Of a DNA stretch of 25,746 bases, positions 8,964 to 17,048 are shown one piece after another. How positions within the stretch are numbered: position 1 is the stretch's first letter; each line of letters opens with the position of its first letter. Source of the DNA: Planctomycetota bacterium (GTDB lineage Bacteria; Planctomycetota; Phycisphaerae; WQYP01). The translations under genes and the position numbers were made by a program. Under the pieces are notes generated by a model, which saw only the letters and a program-made list of their open reading frames with translations, had not been told where the DNA came from and made no database searches. The DNA lies in the NCBI GenBank assembly GCA_021785155.1, contig JAJYGE010000240.1, positions 1 through 25,746 on the forward strand, given 5' to 3'.

Positions 8964-9815
8964 ATGTTCCTTATTGATCCTCATGTTCATATGGTCTCCC
9001 GTACCACCTCCGATTATGAAATACTGGCTATGTCGGGCGTGGTGGCTGTAAGCGAGCCGGCATTTTGGGCGGGCTTTGATCGATCCCCGGCGGGATTTAT
9101 GGATTATTTTCGGCAATTGACGGAATTTGAACCGCGACGGGCGGCGCAATTTGGCGTTGATCATTACTGCTGGATTTGCCTGAATCCCAAGGAGGCGGAG
9201 GATTTGGGCAAGGCGCGGGAAGTGCTGGCGGAGATCCCGAAGTTTTTAAGGTGTCCCAGCGTATTGGGGGTGGGAGAGATAGGGCTTAATAAAAATACGG
9301 CCAATGAGGCGAAGATATTCCAGCAGCATGTGCAGATCGCCATTGATGCCGCGCGTGGGAAAAGCGACGGCGGGAAACATGAATTAATTCTGATTCATAC
9401 GCCGCATCTTGAAGATAAACTCAAGGGCACATGCATGATTCTTGATATGCTGCGCGATTTTGGTTCAGCCATCGATCCGTCTCGCGTGCTGATTGATCAC
9501 GTGGAGGAGCATACGATTGGGTTGGTCAAAGCTGCGGGTTACTGGGCCGGTATGACCATTTATCCGATCAGTAAAGCCACTCCGGCTCGGGCCGTGGATA
9601 TGATTGAAATGTATGGCACTGAACGCTTGTGTGTGAACGCGGCGGCGGACTGGGGAGTCAGCGATCCGCTGAATACCCATCGGACCATGCTTGAAGCGCA
9701 GCGGCGCGGTCATGCGTTGTCCGCGCTGCTGAATATTTTTCATAACAACCCGGCGCGATTTTTTGGACAGAATCCGAAATTTAAAATCAAACCCATTCGG
9801 GTTGTTTCAGGATAG
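8964..9815 (+). CDS. TatD-family metal-dependent hydrolase
   Basis: A 283-residue TIM-barrel amidohydrolase of the TatD type. Metal-binding signatures in order are HVH at residues 7-9 (DPHVHM), the glutamate of GVGEIGLNK, a mid-barrel histidine (LIHTPHLEDK), a second histidine (VLIDHVEEHT), and the late aspartate (NAAADWG). The N-terminal PHVHMVSRTTSDYE is unlike housekeeping TatD DNases and more like the TatD-like protein of the ebo metabolite-trafficking clusters; the neighbours here do not include recognisable other ebo genes. GGAG at 8950-8953 is 10 bases from the ATG. No signal peptide, so cytoplasmic. Its stop lies 9 bp from the convergent GH51 gene. Substrate is unknown. Confidence 0.85.
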   Translation: MFLIDPHVHMVSRTTSDYEILAMSGVVAVSEPAFWAGFDRSPAGFMDYFRQLTEFEPRRAAQFGVDHYCWICLNPKEAEDLGKAREVLAEIPKFLRCPSVLGVGEIGLNKNTANEAKIFQQHVQIAIDAARGKSDGGKHELILIHTPHLEDKLKGTCMILDMLRDFGSAIDPSRVLIDHVEEHTIGLVKAAGYWAGMTIYPISKATPARAVDMIEMYGTERLCVNAAADWGVSDPLNTHRTMLEAQRRGHALSALLNIFHNNPARFFGQNPKFKIKPIRVVSG

Positions 9816-9824
9816 TCCGTGAAG

Positions 9825-11771
9825 TTATTGCTCCAAAATACGCAGAATAACAAAGGATCTCGCCGGAAACGTATATTGCAACGTTGCGCCAGCGATATGC
9901 AGGGGTGTCGCGTGCGGCACAACACGGTGCGGATCGGAAAGAGAGTTAACTGCTGATCCACTTGCTGCGGTAAGCGTTATCGCTTTACCCTGATTGGCCA
10001 ACGGTGGCGCGCCGCTAAGATCAATGGTCGCGGAAACAGCGTTATCGGTTCCATTAATAACCTTCACAATGACCGTCTTTTGTGGAACATTGATGCCGGC
10101 AATCGCGCTGAATCGCACTGTGCCGGTCGATTTTCCCGTAATGGTGGGGCGGTGGGTAATGTTTATCGGCAATATGCGGGTGGGGCGGTTATCCGAGTAC
10201 ATTTGCTGGACATAATATGACACGGTGCCGCAGACGCGGGAACTGTCAAAGCGTATCAGATTCGGATTCCAATTGACATGGTGTATATTGACAAAAAGCG
10301 GTGCGTACGAAGCCATGCGCACAATATCAGAATTGCGTTCCAGGCCACCCATGAAGGCCGCTTCCGCCAGAGCCGCGCGAAGATTACCTGTTCCACAATT
10401 TTGCGTGACGGCATATTCTCCAACGAATACTTTGGGGCCGGTGCGGCTGCGATGATCGTACATGTGCCGGTTAGCCCAGAACCAGCTCGGAGTACTGTAA
10501 TAATGGTCGTCAACCATATAAATCGGCGCTTCGCTCAAAGAGGCACGGCCAGTGTAAATGGTTTTGAGATGCGGGAACGCGGCCATCAGGCCGTTGTAAA
10601 TAACCTTGTAGCGGGGGGGATAATAGTTGGTGAGATTCCACCAGTCTTCGTTGCCAATTTCAATACGATTCAAGTGAAACGGTTCGGGATGGCCGTATTT
10701 GGCGCGCAAGGATCCCCACTTGGTATCCGCTGGAGCATCGGCAAATGCGATGGAATCAACGGCGCTGTTTACCCATGATTGCATCTGATCCATGGGAACA
10801 ACATCATTGGCACCCAGCGAAAGGCCGCAGTTGAAATCAAACAATGGTTTGGCATGCAATTCGTGGCACATTTCCAGAAATTCCAGGTATCCCATGCCAT
10901 CGGTTACCCAATATCCCCACGGATTCCAATGGCCGGGGCGTTCCGCCAGCGGGCCAATGGTTTTTTGCCATAGAAAGCCTTCGGCCAGCGAATTACCTTC
11001 AATATAATTGCCGCCAGGGAACCGGACGAAAGATGGGTGCAATGCCGCCAGCATCCTGGCCAACTGGGGTCGCAGCGGCAATCCCTTCCATGTCTTGGCT
11101 GGAAAAAGATTGACGATATTGAAATAAAGCGAGCCGTGGCCGGTGGGAACAAACGCCAGCTTTCCGTGCGGGTCGGTACTGTTGCTGGTCAGTGTGGCGT
11201 GAAAATTGGTCCATTTACCGGAAATACCATGGATTGTTTTGAAACCCAGAACGGCACCATGGGCACCCAGCAGTTCTGCCGTGACATTGCCACCCATGCC
11301 CGGGCTTTTCCGGGCGTAAAAACTCAACTTATAGTAGCGACCTTTTTTGAAATTCATTCCCCAATAACCGCTGTTGACCAATTGCACTGCCCCATGCCTG
11401 CTGCCATAACGGACGGTTAATCGGGCCGCTATCGGATTGAACTTATTCAGAGCATGGTTGGAGTCCACCCACAGGCTGGCGCTGCCGCCCGCGGCTGTCG
11501 TCAAGGTCCATCCAGCCGGATGATTCTGATTATCAATCCATTTGAACGTACCGTTCTTTATCAATTGCGCATAAAGGCCGCCTTGTCCGGCCATGTTGAC
11601 CTCTTCAAAAAAGATTCCCCAGAGACGCGGCGAAACCCGGATGCCCGGTTGTGATACCTGTACCGTCATATCCATGACGGCAGCCTGGGTACATCTTCCA
11701 TTTGATGCAACCAGCGTTGCAAAGACCATAGCCGGAAGGACGGCTGAAAACCGTTTGAATGAAGAGCGCAT
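9825..11771 (-). CDS. Secreted GH51 alpha-L-arabinofuranosidase
   Basis: A 648-residue enzyme expected to release arabinofuranosyl side chains from arabinan or arabinoxylan. The first about 31 residues form a signal peptide (MRSSFKR, then a hydrophobic stretch ending near TQAA), so it acts outside the cytoplasm. The LWGIFFEEVNMAGQGGLYA segment is typical of GH51. A carbohydrate-binding-like beta domain (about residues 80-200) precedes the (beta/alpha)8 barrel with FVRFPGGNYIEG. The acid/base is E375 in IGNEDWW and the nucleophile E452 in VGEYAV. A C-terminal beta-sandwich ends the protein. The ATG is preceded by GAGGAA about 10 bases upstream in the transcript. It lies 30 bp after the phosphatase gene on the same strand, suggesting one unit, though the functions are unrelated. 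Confidence 0.93.
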   Translation of the reverse strand: MRSSFKRFSAVLPAMVFATLVASNGRCTQAAVMDMTVQVSQPGIRVSPRLWGIFFEEVNMAGQGGLYAQLIKNGTFKWIDNQNHPAGWTLTTAAGGSASLWVDSNHALNKFNPIAARLTVRYGSRHGAVQLVNSGYWGMNFKKGRYYKLSFYARKSPGMGGNVTAELLGAHGAVLGFKTIHGISGKWTNFHATLTSNSTDPHGKLAFVPTGHGSLYFNIVNLFPAKTWKGLPLRPQLARMLAALHPSFVRFPGGNYIEGNSLAEGFLWQKTIGPLAERPGHWNPWGYWVTDGMGYLEFLEMCHELHAKPLFDFNCGLSLGANDVVPMDQMQSWVNSAVDSIAFADAPADTKWGSLRAKYGHPEPFHLNRIEIGNEDWWNLTNYYPPRYKVIYNGLMAAFPHLKTIYTGRASLSEAPIYMVDDHYYSTPSWFWANRHMYDHRSRTGPKVFVGEYAVTQNCGTGNLRAALAEAAFMGGLERNSDIVRMASYAPLFVNIHHVNWNPNLIRFDSSRVCGTVSYYVQQMYSDNRPTRILPINITHRPTITGKSTGTVRFSAIAGINVPQKTVIVKVINGTDNAVSATIDLSGAPPLANQGKAITLTAASGSAVNSLSDPHRVVPHATPLHIAGATLQYTFPARSFVILRILEQ

Positions 11772-11801
11772 GGTTAAAAATTCCTCACAATTACGCTGCC
11801 A

Positions 11802-12479
11802 TCATGCAGATGGAGCATTGGTGGTGTCGGCCGATGCCGGGCGGCCTGAAAGCATTTCGATATCCAGCAGACTTAACAGAAAGAAATTCTCGCGGCGCTG
11901 TTCCAGCACCACGGTCAGACCATTGGACAGTCCAAATCGTCGCGGTGCTCCCGCTGGCAACCCTAAAACATGCCATACAATGTGCTTCAGCACGCCCCCG
12001 TGTGTGACCGCCAACACGTCTTTACCAGCAAAGCCTTTGGCCATGACATCCAGCACCCTGCTGGTGCGGTTCCACAGTTGTAAATCACTTTCAACTCCCG
12101 GCACGCCGGTCCAATCGGCCAAATCGCCGTTGTTCGTGCCGCTGTTGGTTAAATCTGCGCGCATGGCACGCACTTCATCCCAGGTCTTTCCCTCAAAAAT
12201 CCCTAAATTTCGTTCCCGCAATTGATCCGTTGTGGTGATGGCGCAACTCTGATGTGCGGCAATGGCCTGCGCGGTTTGCAGAGCCCGGGGCAGATCACTG
12301 GACCAGATTGCCGCAAAACGCCGTGGTGAAAACCATTCCGCCAGCATGTTGGCCTGTTGGCGGCCCACCGCATTGAGTTCCGTCGGCGTATGGCCTTGAA
12401 TGCGGCGCTGGGCGTTCCAGTCCGTCTGGCCATGGCGAACCAGCCAAAGTCTTGCCGGTGGTAATTCAGAATCCGTCAT
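11802..12479 (-). CDS. Histidine phosphatase family protein (phosphoglycerate mutase-like)
   Basis: A 225-residue member of the histidine phosphatase superfamily (GpmB/CobC-like), which uses a phosphohistidine intermediate. The RHG motif RHGQTDWN has catalytic H16. The acid loop is ERNLGIFEGKTWDE, and the second catalytic histidine lies in VTHGGVLKH, followed by a VLGLP segment. The ATG at 12479 has AAAGG 8 bases upstream in the transcript. An in-frame ATG at 12506 lacks a ribosome site and lies inside a hairpin. No signal peptide. The short acid loop resembles phosphatases acting on small phosphoesters (alpha-ribazole phosphate, sugar phosphates) rather than glycolytic mutases, but the substrate cannot be read. 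It is between a lipoprotein gene and the GH51 gene on the same strand. Confidence 0.9.
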   Translation of the reverse strand: MTDSELPPARLWLVRHGQTDWNAQRRIQGHTPTELNAVGRQQANMLAEWFSPRRFAAIWSSDLPRALQTAQAIAAHQSCAITTTDQLRERNLGIFEGKTWDEVRAMRADLTNSGTNNGDLADWTGVPGVESDLQLWNRTSRVLDVMAKGFAGKDVLAVTHGGVLKHIVWHVLGLPAGAPRRFGLSNGLTVVLEQRRENFFLLSLLDIEMLSGRPASADTTNAPSA

Positions 12480-12502
12480 GGTGTTAAACCTTTTGGTGCC
12501 AA

Positions 12503-12537
12503 ACATTGCGCCAAGTATCGGTCATGGCGCGCAATGT
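12503..12537 (-). other. Intercistronic hairpin
   Basis: ACATTGCGC at 12503-12511 is the exact reverse complement of GCGCAATGT at 12529-12537, giving a 9-bp stem with a 17-base loop. It lies in the 88-bp gap between the lipoprotein stop and the phosphatase start. On the transcribed strand it is followed by TTTGG, not a U-run, so it is a poor intrinsic terminator. It might be a processing or stability structure. Confidence 0.4.
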
Positions 12538-12567
12538 GGAATTATTACGATTACCGGTACACGTCCG

Positions 12568-13143
12568 TCATGGGCGGTCCGCCAACGTGGCGGCAAAAAA
12601 CTTCCTTTTAATATGTTGCGTAAGTGTGATCGTCTTTTCTTTGGAACGCAGCGCTTTGAAATCGCCGATGATGCGCGAGGGGCCAAGGGCGTCCGTAAAG
12701 TAACCACTCGCCCCGGTTAGTCGTAGATCGCCATCGACCAGTGAGGCATGCATTTTCCGGGCGTGCGAGCCATTATGTAATCTCACAAACCCCGCTCCCT
12801 GATACATGCCGCAGCCATTGGGTGTGAAAATCAGATAGCGAATCGTGGTGTTGATTGCGGTATGCCCGATGGGCGTTACACCAGGCACCGGTTTCCAGAA
12901 AACACGGAGAATCATCACTTGCCGTACGGAGCCTCCATTGGGGGCTTTGGTGGTGGCAAAGAGAATAAAGTGATAGACCATATTACGACTGAAACGGTAA
13001 TAGCCACGAGTAAATCCAGGGCGTAATGTTGCACCGCTGGTGGAGCCTAACGGTTTGACTCGCATAGGCCCAAAGGATTTGCATCCCGCGATCACGGTTG
13101 CAAGCAAGACGAAAATTAATGCCATCACGTTACGCTGTTTCAT
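12568..13143 (-). CDS. Hypothetical lipoprotein
   Basis: A 191-residue protein of unknown function with a lipoprotein signal: MKQRNVMALIFVLLATVIAGC, where C21 in IAGC would be lipidated. The mature part is basic and beta-rich, without recognised domain. Phrases such as GYYRFSRNMVYHFILFATT suggest a compact beta-sandwich. No clear ribosome site precedes the ATG at 13143. A TATGCT hexamer ends about 6 bases before it, so a leaderless transcript is conceivable. A second in-frame ATG at 13125 would remove the positive N-terminus of the signal peptide. It is the first gene of the leftward set with the phosphatase and GH51 genes. Confidence 0.7.
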   Translation of the reverse strand: MKQRNVMALIFVLLATVIAGCKSFGPMRVKPLGSTSGATLRPGFTRGYYRFSRNMVYHFILFATTKAPNGGSVRQVMILRVFWKPVPGVTPIGHTAINTTIRYLIFTPNGCGMYQGAGFVRLHNGSHARKMHASLVDGDLRLTGASGYFTDALGPSRIIGDFKALRSKEKTITLTQHIKRKFFAATLADRP

Positions 13144-13751
13144 ACCGATAGCATAATCGCTGTTGTGCCGACGCGAAACCAAGCCTGACCGACAACCTGC
13201 CTGTTCGCCCGTTGTATAGCGTGTCGCTATTCACGGCGCACAGCACGCCACCAGCGGGATTGAGCCCCAGTGTTGTCATAATGAGCTTTATCATGTCGGT
13301 TCCGGATATCTGCCCCTACGCCGTGGTAGCAAATAAAATTGCGTAAGGCGTGACATCCGTCCCGCAAGCAGCCGTATCAGGAAAAATAAAAAGGCCCACT
13401 GCCGCTTGACTCACTGGTTCAACGGCTTGGCTCGCGCCGGGACTCTACTGTTCAACTCTCTACTGTTCTCTGCTGCTGCCGCCGTGTGTGTTTGCACCGC
13501 GTGTTTTGCACGGAAAATCCATGGGTGCCCAGAAATATTGCAATGCCCAAAAAGGCGGGGCGGTGACAACCTCTTCAAGGCTTCCGATGGCCAAACCCTC
13601 AACTTTTTAGCGTAGTCGCGTCGCTATTACCCTCACGGCAACCCCATAAATCAGGAAGTTATCCTCCATTTCGCCGGAGCAATCGCTGGCGGTTTGGGCG
13701 TATAGTCGTTACAAAAGATGCATGATAATGTGTTGGTGCTGGTAAAAATTT
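13144..13751. other. Gene-poor intergenic region upstream of ftsY
   Basis: About 600 bp between the divergent lipoprotein gene and ftsY. I see no convincing gene, tRNA or other RNA. Minor structure includes an 11-base direct repeat, CTCTACTGTTC at 13443-13453 and 13458-13468 (15-base period). There is also a gapped similarity between 13217-13237 and 13608-13639 (TAGCGT, GTCGCTATT and CACGGC in the same order). GATAAT at about 13725 could be a -10 for ftsY but lacks a good -35. It may hold degraded coding sequence or regulatory DNA. Confidence 0.6.
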
Positions 13752-14693
13752 ATGGCTTTTGATTTTATTAAAAAGACGATCGGGCAAAGTGTTGAGAAAT
13801 TACGCACGGGCCTGACCCGCACCCGAGCGGCTATGGTGGGATCGCTGCGAACTCTGCTGACGGGTCGAAAACTTGATCAGCAGCTTTTGGATGAATTGCG
13901 GCAAAAGCTTATCACCGCCGATCTGGGGGTTGCGGCAACCGATCAGATCATTGAAGATCTGAATGTGGCATGGAAGGCGGGGCGCATCCAATCCGGTGAT
14001 GAGGTATTGTCCTTTCTGAAAGAAGATATGCGCACGTACTGGCCTGTGGAGACCCGGGCGCTGAGGTTTGCACAAGTTGGTCCAACGGTAATTTTAGTTA
14101 CCGGCATCAATGGTGCGGGTAAAACCACCAGTATTGCCAAACTCGGACAACACCTGAAAAATCAGAATAAAACGGTGATGGTCGCAGCCTGCGATACGTT
14201 TCGCGCTGCCGCGGTGGAACAATTGAGCATCTGGGCCGGTCGAATCGGAGTGGAGATTGTAAAGCATCAGATGGGCAGTGATCCTGCGGCGGTGGCGTTT
14301 GACGCATGTCAGGCGGCAATAGCTCGAAAAATTGATGTGCTAATTATTGACACCGCGGGCCGACTGCATACCCAGGATCATCTGATGCGGGAATTGGAAA
14401 AAATTCGCCGCGTTACGCGGAAGATTATTCCAGAAGCGCCTCACGAATCGCTTCTCGTTCTGGACGCGACGATTGGACAAAATGCCATTAAACAGGCGGA
14501 GGAGTTTACCAAGGCGGTGGAATTAACCGGCATATTTTTAGCCAAACTCGATGGCACCGCCAAGGGAGGCATTGTGGTGGCAATTCGTAGACAATTAAAT
14601 CTGCCGGTGAAATTCGTCGGTCTGGGTGAAAAGCCCGACGATATTGCCGTATTCAATCCGGATGATTTTGTGGAAGCCCTGTTTGCGGAATAA
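13752..14693 (+). CDS. ftsY: Signal recognition particle receptor FtsY
   Basis: SRP receptor GTPase that docks ribosome-SRP complexes at the membrane for co-translational insertion; 313 residues. It has an N domain (about 1-95, four-helix) and a G domain. G1 is GINGAGKTT at 118-126, followed by the insertion-box signature DTFRAAAVEQL, G3 DTAGRLHT, G4 AKLDGTAKGG, and the closing GLGEKPDDIAVFNPDDFVEAL. The acidic A domain of E. coli FtsY is essentially absent; only a short amphipathic start (MAFDFIKKTIG) that could bind the membrane is present, as in many compact FtsY proteins. No strong Shine-Dalgarno precedes the ATG. It is convergent with the 14734 gene. No SRP RNA gene is recognisable nearby. 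Confidence 0.95.
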   Translation: MAFDFIKKTIGQSVEKLRTGLTRTRAAMVGSLRTLLTGRKLDQQLLDELRQKLITADLGVAATDQIIEDLNVAWKAGRIQSGDEVLSFLKEDMRTYWPVETRALRFAQVGPTVILVTGINGAGKTTSIAKLGQHLKNQNKTVMVAACDTFRAAAVEQLSIWAGRIGVEIVKHQMGSDPAAVAFDACQAAIARKIDVLIIDTAGRLHTQDHLMRELEKIRRVTRKIIPEAPHESLLVLDATIGQNAIKQAEEFTKAVELTGIFLAKLDGTAKGGIVVAIRRQLNLPVKFVGLGEKPDDIAVFNPDDFVEALFAE

Positions 14694-14733
14694 ACGTACG
14701 ATACGGATCGGCTCGTCACCTTCTGCTGAGAAA

Positions 14734-15318
14734 TTACTTACTATTATGCATGGCCATGAAAAAGCCGGTCATGGCGGCGTGCATCTCCGGGTTACCGCCA
14801 CCGATAAGATGGTTGGCCATCATTTGAGGCAGATGCGTGGCGAAATTGCCGTGTCCGCCGGGGCCGCCGTGATGGCCGCCCGGACCACCACCGGCAGCCT
14901 GACGGCGTGCTCGCATTGCGGCAAAGCGAGCCTTGGCTGCGGCGATAATAGCTGCCTGCTGCTGGGCGTTGGCGTGGGCAAAGGCCAGGAAATATGCCTC
15001 CATCTGAATACGGCGTTTCTGGAACATGGCATGTCTTTGGGCCGCGGTCATTTTGCGCCAATCACCACGATGGAAGCCGGCGGGGGGACCGAACATGGGG
15101 AATTGCGGCATTTTTCCTTTCCAGCTTGCAATTTCCTTGATAACCTGGGGAGATATATCAGAACGCCGTGTGGAAGCGCGGCTGCGCATGAACATCCATC
15201 CATATACCACGAGGCATGCCAGGAGTAACGCGGCCAGTGTAACGACCTGTTTGCGTTCAGAGAGGAAGCGCTTGGTGGATGCCCAATGTTTTTGAAGTTT
15301 TTCTTTTAAATCTTGCAT
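14734..15318 (-). CDS. Hypothetical membrane-anchored Gly/His-rich protein
   Basis: A 194-residue protein of no family I recognise. A basic N-terminus (about 24 residues) precedes a single membrane segment at about 25-44 (VVTLAALLLACLVVYGWMF), followed by Arg-rich RSRASTRR. The rest is probably periplasmic. It contains a helical, Ala/Gln-rich stretch (MTAAQRHAMFQKRRIQMEAY and NAQQQAAIIAAAKARFAAMR), then a low-complexity Gly/His/Pro region (GGGPGGHHGGPGGHG), and a Met/His-rich tail. The helical part is reminiscent of Spy/CpxP-type or heavy-metal resistance periplasmic proteins, and the His/Met tail could bind metal; both are guesses. GGAG about 9 bases upstream supports the ATG. It follows the pilin-like gene by 45 bp on the same strand, so the two may be co-transcribed. 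Confidence 0.7.
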   Translation of the reverse strand: MQDLKEKLQKHWASTKRFLSERKQVVTLAALLLACLVVYGWMFMRSRASTRRSDISPQVIKEIASWKGKMPQFPMFGPPAGFHRGDWRKMTAAQRHAMFQKRRIQMEAYFLAFAHANAQQQAAIIAAAKARFAAMRARRQAAGGGPGGHHGGPGGHGNFATHLPQMMANHLIGGGNPEMHAAMTGFFMAMHNSK

Positions 15319-15363
15319 GAAAAGTCTCCGGTAAGTGCATTCGTAAATTAGCCAACAGAAAAA

Positions 15364-16122
15364 TTAATGATGCTGCCAGCCCCAAATAGGTGTCCCGGCA
15401 TTCGGGGAAATATCCAGCGCCGTGCCCACATGCCAATCCCCGAAAAGAATATTGGCCGCATCCGGATTGTGAGGTGGTCCATGGAACGTGTCCATATCCG
15501 CCAGTACCCATACGCCGCCATCAGACAAAAGCTGATCGACATTGATGCGATTGTTGGGCGGCCCGATTTGATAATTACTGATTCTGTCTCCGGCCAAAGT
15601 CATATTGTACTGGTAGCTGGTACCTTCACCGGCAAAATAGGATTGGTACGATGTGCCGTTGTAAGCCACAAAGCCGTTAACATCCGCCGGGCAATCCCAT
15701 GCCGCCGCGGGACCGCGCACATTGGCAGTGGGAATATAATTAGGCCCCAGGGAACTGGTATTGATGGGGGGCATAACCAGACTGGGGGGCGGAACTCCGC
15801 CAATAACGCTTTGAATTGGCGATGGACCGTAGCCGACGGGGTTGGAAGTGGCGGCATTAACGGTAACACCATCCGCGCAGGCCACGTAGTTGGGGGTATC
15901 GGGTATTTGTGGACAAGCCGGAAAAATCTCATTGCTGTCACTTTGCATATAAGCGGCAAACAATTCCCCGATGCTATGCAACTGCGCGGCGCAGGCTGTG
16001 CGTTTGGCGTCCTGTTCGGCCAGTTGGAGGGCGGGCAGTAACAAGCCGATCAACAAAGCGATGATACTGATGACTACCATCAGCTCAATAATTGTGAAAG
16101 CCTGTGACTTGATGGACTTCAT
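15364..16122 (-). CDS. Type IV pilin-like secreted protein (DUF1559/H-X9-DG type)
   Basis: A 252-residue protein with a type III (prepilin) signal: short basic leader MKSIKSQA, cleavage expected between A8 and F9, Glu at +5 (E13), then the hydrophobic helix MVVISIIALLIGLLLPAL. Cleavage after Ala instead of Gly is less usual but seen in this phylum. The mature protein has CPADVNGF in the middle and ends with a DGGVWVLADMD region and NILFGDWHVG, resembling the C-terminal signature of planctomycete pilin-like proteins, with DWHV in place of DGHV. It is exported or membrane-associated through the type II secretion/pilus machinery; its role is unknown. AGAGGAA about 8 bases upstream supports the ATG at 16122. 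It is divergent from the LpoB operon. Confidence 0.88.
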   Translation of the reverse strand: MKSIKSQAFTIIELMVVISIIALLIGLLLPALQLAEQDAKRTACAAQLHSIGELFAAYMQSDSNEIFPACPQIPDTPNYVACADGVTVNAATSNPVGYGPSPIQSVIGGVPPPSLVMPPINTSSLGPNYIPTANVRGPAAAWDCPADVNGFVAYNGTSYQSYFAGEGTSYQYNMTLAGDRISNYQIGPPNNRINVDQLLSDGGVWVLADMDTFHGPPHNPDAANILFGDWHVGTALDISPNAGTPIWGWQHH

Positions 16123-16329
16123 AAAATATTCCTCTGCACAACGAGATAGTAACAGAAAGCATTACGCATAAATATACGGAAAGTTGCATTTTAATTATAT
16201 TCATTGTTATGAAAGTCCTGCTGATCTGTTATGAACTTATGTGTTGGCATGATAAGCCAGCCGGGTGAAGGCCAAGCTTGTCGGATGGTACGGGAATAAA
16301 ACCTTGAGGTGCGGCAATATCCGGGCGAT

Positions 16330-16358
16330 TTGACCATTGGTATTAACAGGCGGATAAT
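16330..16358 (+). promoter_or_regulatory. Sigma70-type promoter of the LpoB-like operon
   Basis: TTGACC at 16330-16335 and GATAAT at 16353-16358 each match the sigma70 consensus at 5 of 6 positions, with an exact 17-bp spacer. Transcription would start near 16365, giving a leader of about 55 bases before the ATG at 16419, which has GAGGGGA at 16404-16410. The rest of the 296-bp divergent gap (16123-16418) is AT-rich near 16180-16205 and shows no other clear element. Confidence 0.6.
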
Positions 16359-16418
16359 TTGAAGATGTTCCGCGTTTGATTGACCGGACACGAATGTTTT
16401 TTTGAGGGGATTTTTTTC

Positions 16419-17033
16419 ATGCGTGACAAGCATTCCAAGTATGGATGTTTTAAGATTGTTGCGGGCGTGGTAATGGCCGCGTCGCTGCTGCTGACGGGCT
16501 GCTCCCAGCATGGCTACAGTTATTATCGTCCGGGAGTATCAACGTTTGATTCCGCGGATCAGGGGTTGCAATCACGCGATCTTGTGGATATGACCAACCG
16601 GCTGGCGGCGGATTTATTGAAGATTCCGGAAATTGCCCAGAATCCCAATAAAGTAATTATCGTTATGACGGGCATTGATAATAAAACCAGCCAACCCTGG
16701 CAAAATGATCAGATTTATCTGGCGCGGATGCGGGCCTTACTCAATGAATACGCGCGCGATCGTATTGCATTTGTTATTCAACCCCGGCAATTGCAGCAAC
16801 TTCAACAGCAGGAACTGGGCGGAGCCGGTGGTGACGCATTCGGTCAATCGAGCCGCGGGCAGGTACCCGTCAATACGCGGATGATTCCGCAATATGCGCT
16901 CAAGGGGGTGTTTTATGATCTTCCCAATTCCGCGACCACGTATTATTTGTGCACCTTCCAACTGGTAAACCTGCACACCGGTGAAGTGGTATGGGAAGGG
17001 CATTATGAAACCCGCACACTGAATTTATATTGA
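16419..17033 (+). CDS. LpoB-like outer-membrane lipoprotein (first copy)
   Basis: A 204-residue lipoprotein of the LpoB type; in enterobacteria LpoB activates the peptidoglycan synthase PBP1B from the outer membrane. The signal peptide ends in the lipobox LTGC with C28. Family features are SRDLVDMTNRLAADLL near the mature start, the strand VIIVMTGIDNKTSQP, a Gln-rich loop (QLQQLQQQELGG), and the terminal pair YYLCTFQLVNLHTGEVVWEG. The start at 16419 has GAGGGGA 8 bases upstream; an earlier TTG at 16380 is unlikely. A strong promoter lies upstream and a second LpoB-like gene follows after 15 bp. Function as a PBP activator is inferred from family only. Confidence 0.85.
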   Translation: MRDKHSKYGCFKIVAGVVMAASLLLTGCSQHGYSYYRPGVSTFDSADQGLQSRDLVDMTNRLAADLLKIPEIAQNPNKVIIVMTGIDNKTSQPWQNDQIYLARMRALLNEYARDRIAFVIQPRQLQQLQQQELGGAGGDAFGQSSRGQVPVNTRMIPQYALKGVFYDLPNSATTYYLCTFQLVNLHTGEVVWEGHYETRTLNLY

Positions 17034-17048
17034 TATTGCAACAGTACA

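Noticed and set aside
8964..9815. Complete ebo metabolite-trafficking cluster
   Set aside because: Only the TatD-like member is suggested; no UbiA-type prenyltransferase, EboA, sugar-phosphate cyclase or phosphodiesterase gene is adjacent.
272..9815. Anti-phage defence island built around the SNF2 helicase
   Set aside because: No nuclease, methyltransferase, protease or phospholipase effector of known defence systems and no mobile-element genes surround it; housekeeping genes lie on both sides.
12503..12537. Intrinsic terminator between the lipoprotein and phosphatase genes
   Set aside because: The 9-bp stem is real but has a 17-base loop and no U-tract on either strand, so I list it only as a hairpin.
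13350..13390. Possible SRP RNA (ffs) next to ftsY because of CAAGCAGCCGTATCAGG
   Set aside because: The diagnostic GGAAGGAAGCAGC tetraloop region is not present and no flanking helix could be paired; the resemblance is a few bases only.
13406..13615. 69-residue reading frame in the gap before ftsY
   Set aside because: It starts at TTG without a ribosome site, has a biased Ala/Cys composition and no recognisable family; best treated as chance.
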